Source of the DNA: Bacteroidota bacterium
Lineage (GTDB): Bacteria > Bacteroidota > Bacteroidia > Bacteroidales > VadinHA17
DNA: 9,392 nucleotides
Assembly (NCBI GenBank): GCA_023430725.1
Contig: JAEYZD010000104.1
Location: 1 to 9,392, forward strand
Direction of reading: 5' to 3'
Part shown: piece after piece, positions 7,261 through 9,392 of the stretch
How positions within the stretch are numbered: the first letter of the stretch is position 1
Layout of the letters: every line of letters starts with the position of its first letter
Position numbers and translations under genes: made by a program
Notes under the pieces: model-generated
Seen by the model: only the letters and a program-made list of their open reading frames with translations
Told to the model about the DNA's origin: nothing
Databases searched by the model: none

Positions 7261-8340
7261 TCAGCGTTTGACCCTGGCGTTGCCCTCGAAAACGCTCCAG
7301 ACCATCTCCTCATCCGCCGGCTGTGCATAGTCAGTCAGGAATGTGGTGGCCAGGGCTCCGCTGGCCCAGCCGAACTCCACCCATCGGGCAGGATCCCAGC
7401 CCTTCAGGATGCCGTAAAGCAGTCCTCCGACAAAACCGTCGCCGCCTCCAATGCGGTCAAGGACATGGATCTCACGGGGCTCAATCACATGCCAGTTGCC
7501 TCCCTCCCACATGATTGCACCCCAGAGATGTGCGTCAACGCTCAGCACCTGCCTTAGGGTGGTGGCGAAGACAGATGCACCCGGATACTCCTTCCTGACA
7601 TTGTCAATCATCCCCTTGAAGCTTTCCATTTTGGAGCCGATATCCTTCCCTCCTGCCTCAGGACCTTCGATCCCCAGGCAGAGCTGGAAATCCTCCTCGT
7701 TGCCCACGAGGATGTCTGACACAGAGGCTATCTCGCGGAAGATGCCGGAGAGCTCCTTCTCCCGTCCCTTCCAGAAGGAGGCACGGTAGTTAAGGTCAAA
7801 CGAGATTCGTGTTCCGTGCTTCTTTGCCTCGCGGGCCAGCTCAAGACAAAAGGCGCTGGTTTCCGGTGACAGGGCTCCGATCAGTCCTGAGAGATGCACT
7901 ATCTGCACCCCCTCCTTTCCGAAGATACGGTCGAGGTCAAAATCCTTTACGTTCAGTGTGCGTCCCACCTCACCGGCACGGTCATTGTACACCCTCGGGC
8001 CACGGGAGCCGTATCCCATGTCCGCTATGTTGAACTGATGCCGGTATCCCCACGGATCGCCCTGCGGAACATCACTTCCCTCAAATGTCATATGCCTGCT
8101 GGCCAGGTTGCTTTTTATGAACTGCGCTATCGGGCTCCCCTTGACAAAGGAGGTAAGCACCTTCACCGGCAGCCCGAGATAACTTGCAATGCTTGCGACA
8201 TTGGTCTCTGCGCTGGTGGCCTGCATGAAGAAGGTGTCACTCGAGTGGACCGGCTGATGACTGACCGGGGTGATTCGCACACCCATGCTGGTGGGTACGA
8301 GCAGTGAAAATTCATACTCCTTTCTTAATTCTATACTCAT
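7261..8340 (-). CDS. PfkB-family sugar kinase, probable 2-keto-3-deoxygluconate kinase-like
   Basis: The ribokinase/PfkB fold is clear, and the protein likely phosphorylates a sugar or sugar acid with ATP in the cytoplasm. The C-terminal signature DRIGGGDGFVGGL at 295-307 carries the catalytic aspartate at 301. FDLNYRASFW at 181-190 and ILVGNEEDF at 210-218 resemble KDG kinases. The N-terminus is atypical: the usual FGE-[ILM] opening and the Gly-Gly-x-x-N-x-A substrate motif are replaced by a variant reading ATSAETNVASIASYLG at 41-56. I recall a highly conserved clade of unassigned kinases with this motif, so substrate confidence is moderate. I chose the ATG at 8338-8340 (359 residues, preceded by A-rich AACAGAAGAAACC) over one 75 nt upstream, whose 25 extra residues do not look like family sequence. 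It is transcribed towards sdaA, with 23 bp between the two stops. Confidence 0.9.
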   Translation of the reverse strand: MSIELRKEYEFSLLVPTSMGVRITPVSHQPVHSSDTFFMQATSAETNVASIASYLGLPVKVLTSFVKGSPIAQFIKSNLASRHMTFEGSDVPQGDPWGYRHQFNIADMGYGSRGPRVYNDRAGEVGRTLNVKDFDLDRIFGKEGVQIVHLSGLIGALSPETSAFCLELAREAKKHGTRISFDLNYRASFWKGREKELSGIFREIASVSDILVGNEEDFQLCLGIEGPEAGGKDIGSKMESFKGMIDNVRKEYPGASVFATTLRQVLSVDAHLWGAIMWEGGNWHVIEPREIHVLDRIGGGDGFVGGLLYGILKGWDPARWVEFGWASGALATTFLTDYAQPADEEMVWSVFEGNARVKR

Positions 8341-8368
8341 GGTTTCTTCTGTTATTCTGAAATCTGTA

Positions 8369-8384
8369 TTATCATACCGGATAA
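8369..8384. repeat. Short imperfect palindrome in the kinase leader
   Basis: TTATC at 8369-8373 and GATAA at 8380-8384 are inverted repeats around a 6-bp spacer, 29-44 bp upstream of the kinase ATG. The 6-bp spacing equals that of the larger palindrome at 8423-8448, but the arms are short and AT-rich, so chance occurrence is likely. Confidence 0.2.
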
Positions 8385-8422
8385 AATCACATTGCCGGAA
8401 CGGTAAAATTATCAATTTTTCC

Positions 8423-8448
8423 TGACCGGAATGTGGAGATTCCGGTCA
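8423..8448. repeat. Perfect 10-bp-arm palindrome upstream of the kinase gene, candidate operator
   Basis: TGACCGGAAT at 8423-8432 is the exact reverse complement of ATTCCGGTCA at 8439-8448, with a 6-bp spacer. It lies 83-108 bp upstream of the kinase start codon, between the permease and kinase genes. Neither strand has a T tract after the structure: the minus strand continues GGAAAAATTG and the plus strand ATTGCCTG. It is therefore unlikely to be an intrinsic terminator. Symmetry, size and position suit a binding site for a dimeric regulator of the kinase gene. CCGGA also occurs nearby at 8378-8382 and 8395-8399, possibly as extra half-sites. Confidence 0.55.
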
Positions 8449-8520
8449 ATTGCCTGCACAGTTCAGGTTATCAGGTGCTGGTTTGCCGCGATTGAAAGAA
8501 GGTGTGAGACCTGTCTGAAA

Positions 8521-9297
8521 TCAGATCAGCCCCATCCCGAGCGCAATGGCTACCATGAAGAGCATGACCGCTATGATTATCTGGATTGATCTCAGGGTGA
8601 TCTTCTTAAGCAGCCTGTTCCCCAGCAATGCTCCGGAAATTGCCGCAATCACAGCTGCCAGGATGAGAACCAGGTGTTCATGAAGGGCTGCCTCTTTGAA
8701 ACGGGTGGCGTAAACAGAAAGTCGTGTGACGTCAACCAGCGATGCTATTACCACCCCGGTTCCTATATAAGCCTCCTTGGATAGTCCGCTCCGGATGAGG
8801 AATGCACTGCGCACTGCCCCCTGAATACCGGTCAGTCCGCCAAAGAACCCGCTCAGCAGCCCACCAAGCGGCAGCCTCTCCCTGCCAAACTGCAATCTCT
8901 GCACTGAAGGTATCACCTCAAGCAGGGAAAATACAAACAGCAGAATAGCTACAACCAGTTTGACCGGGGTGACCTCAAGCGTCCGCTCCAGTAGCTGGTA
9001 TTCAAAGAGTGCCGGCATGCGGGTGATCCGTAAAAGCAACCAGGCCCCTGCAAAAGATGCAAGAATTGCAGGAATGCCAAACCTCAGGAGTACCTGTTTG
9101 TCTGCATTCTTTCCCACCAGTGTGATCTTGAACAGGCTGTTGGCAAAGTGCACCAGGCCCGTCAGGGCAATGGCAACATCAACCGGGAAGAAGATTGCAA
9201 AAACCGGCAACAGTATTGTTCCAAGCCCAAACCCCGAGAAAAAGGTGAGCATTGAGGCAAGAAAGGCGGCGGCGACTACGGGAATGATCTCCATCAT
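8521..9297 (-). CDS. TauE/SafE (DUF81)-family membrane permease
   Basis: This 258-residue protein consists almost entirely of hydrophobic segments, with about seven or eight membrane spans at roughly 3-35, 40-60, 72-90, 111-131, 146-163, 176-190, 206-226 and 238-257. It shows the two-fold internal repeat typical of TauE/SafE permeases: SGFGLGTILLP at 21-31, followed by a second glycine-rich motif SGFFGGLTGIQGAVRSAF at 149-166. Family members sit in the inner membrane and are linked to export or uptake of small organic or sulfur anions such as sulfite or sulfoacetate, but most have no assigned substrate. The gene lies 180 bp upstream of the sugar-acid-type kinase on the same strand, so an organic-acid substrate is conceivable. 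The gap with its own palindrome argues against tight coupling. Two adjacent ATGs (9297 and 9294) could start it. Confidence 0.9.
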   Translation of the reverse strand: MMEIIPVVAAAFLASMLTFFSGFGLGTILLPVFAIFFPVDVAIALTGLVHFANSLFKITLVGKNADKQVLLRFGIPAILASFAGAWLLLRITRMPALFEYQLLERTLEVTPVKLVVAILLFVFSLLEVIPSVQRLQFGRERLPLGGLLSGFFGGLTGIQGAVRSAFLIRSGLSKEAYIGTGVVIASLVDVTRLSVYATRFKEAALHEHLVLILAAVIAAISGALLGNRLLKKITLRSIQIIIAVMLFMVAIALGMGLI

Positions 9298-9314
9298 GAG
9301 GTTGTTTGGTTAAA

Positions 9315-9322
9315 CAAAGATA
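9315..9322 (-). promoter_or_regulatory. Candidate -7 promoter element for the permease gene
   Basis: Read on the minus strand, TATCTTTG exactly matches the Bacteroidota -7 consensus TAnnTTTG and lies 17 nt upstream of the first ATG, implying a leader of only about 10-15 nt. No TTG -33 element is seen at the expected distance. The match is exact but short, so support is modest. Confidence 0.4.
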
Positions 9323-9354
9323 AAGGGTATGGGGTTCACTTTTCGCATTGCCTG

Positions 9355-9380
9355 CTGACGTCACAGTGAATTTTAGTGAC
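9355..9380. promoter_or_regulatory. Cluster of GTCAC/GTGAC half-sites upstream of the permease gene
   Basis: The palindrome TGACGTCA at 9356-9363 overlaps a second symmetric stretch, TCACAGTGA at 9361-9369, and another GTGAC lies at 9376-9380 in inverted orientation to the GTCAC at 9360-9364. The cluster sits 33-65 bp upstream of the candidate -7 element, where a regulator could bind. Repeats this short can arise by chance, so this is only a candidate. Confidence 0.25.
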
Positions 9381-9392
9381 ATTTTTGTTAAC

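Noticed and set aside
7244..7265. GCTGA/TCAGC inverted repeat between the convergent sdaA and kinase genes as a bidirectional terminator
   Set aside because: The arms are only 5 bp with a 12-nt loop, there is no proper T tract on either side, and it overlaps the kinase stop codon.
7894..8307. A 137-codon plus-strand open frame across the kinase gene
   Set aside because: It is antisense to a well-supported PfkB gene and shows no domain features; it is a by-product of GC-rich coding on the other strand.
8341..8415. A 25-residue N-terminal extension of the PfkB kinase from an upstream in-frame ATG
   Set aside because: The extra residues do not resemble family sequence, and the ATG at 8338-8340 has the A-rich upstream context typical of Bacteroidota starts and gives a normal family length.
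8423..8448. The 10-bp-arm palindrome as an intrinsic terminator of the permease gene
   Set aside because: On the minus strand it is followed by GGAAAAATTG rather than a T tract, so an operator or other binding role fits better.

Overview
The window looks like chromosomal DNA of an anaerobic, glycan-degrading member of the Bacteroidota, most likely Bacteroidales. The main evidence is a SusC/SusD outer-membrane glycan-uptake pair, a SusD-like lipoprotein with an acidic surface-export signal after its lipid-anchored cysteine, start codons preceded by A-rich sequence rather than strong Shine-Dalgarno sites, and candidate TAnnTTTG promoter elements. An oxygen-sensitive iron-sulfur L-serine dehydratase fits an anaerobe. 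No tRNA, rRNA, CRISPR array, insertion sequence or phage gene was seen.

Layout. Positions 1-153 hold the last 50 codons of a gene, probably a GH51-type alpha-L-arabinofuranosidase. After a gap of about 270 bp come susC-like (427-3654) and susD-like (3672-5363) genes, 17 bp apart and read as one unit. A strong intrinsic terminator at 5443-5475 ends that unit, so the polysaccharide utilisation locus (PUL) stops here and any remaining members must lie to the left. Next, on the same strand, are csaA (5619-5951), a small tRNA-binding-domain protein, and sdaA (6026-7237), L-serine dehydratase. Two minus-strand genes then converge on sdaA: a PfkB-family kinase resembling 2-keto-3-deoxygluconate (KDG) kinase (8340-7261), and upstream of it a TauE/SafE-family membrane permease (9297-8521). 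The gap between these two holds a perfect 10-bp-arm palindrome.

How the genes may work together. The arabinofuranosidase remnant and SusCD point to arabinose-containing plant polysaccharide, such as arabinan side chains of pectin or arabinoxylan. A KDG-type kinase would act in uronic-acid catabolism, where KDG is phosphorylated and cleaved to pyruvate and glyceraldehyde-3-phosphate. This would fit a pectin theme, but the link is inference, because the kinase lies on the other strand and belongs to an atypical subgroup. CsaA and SdaA look like housekeeping neighbours.

No clearly new multi-gene system is visible. The items most worth a second look are the atypical kinase with its permease neighbour, the palindrome between them, and a serine dehydratase that lacks the C-terminal cysteine I expect from characterised relatives.
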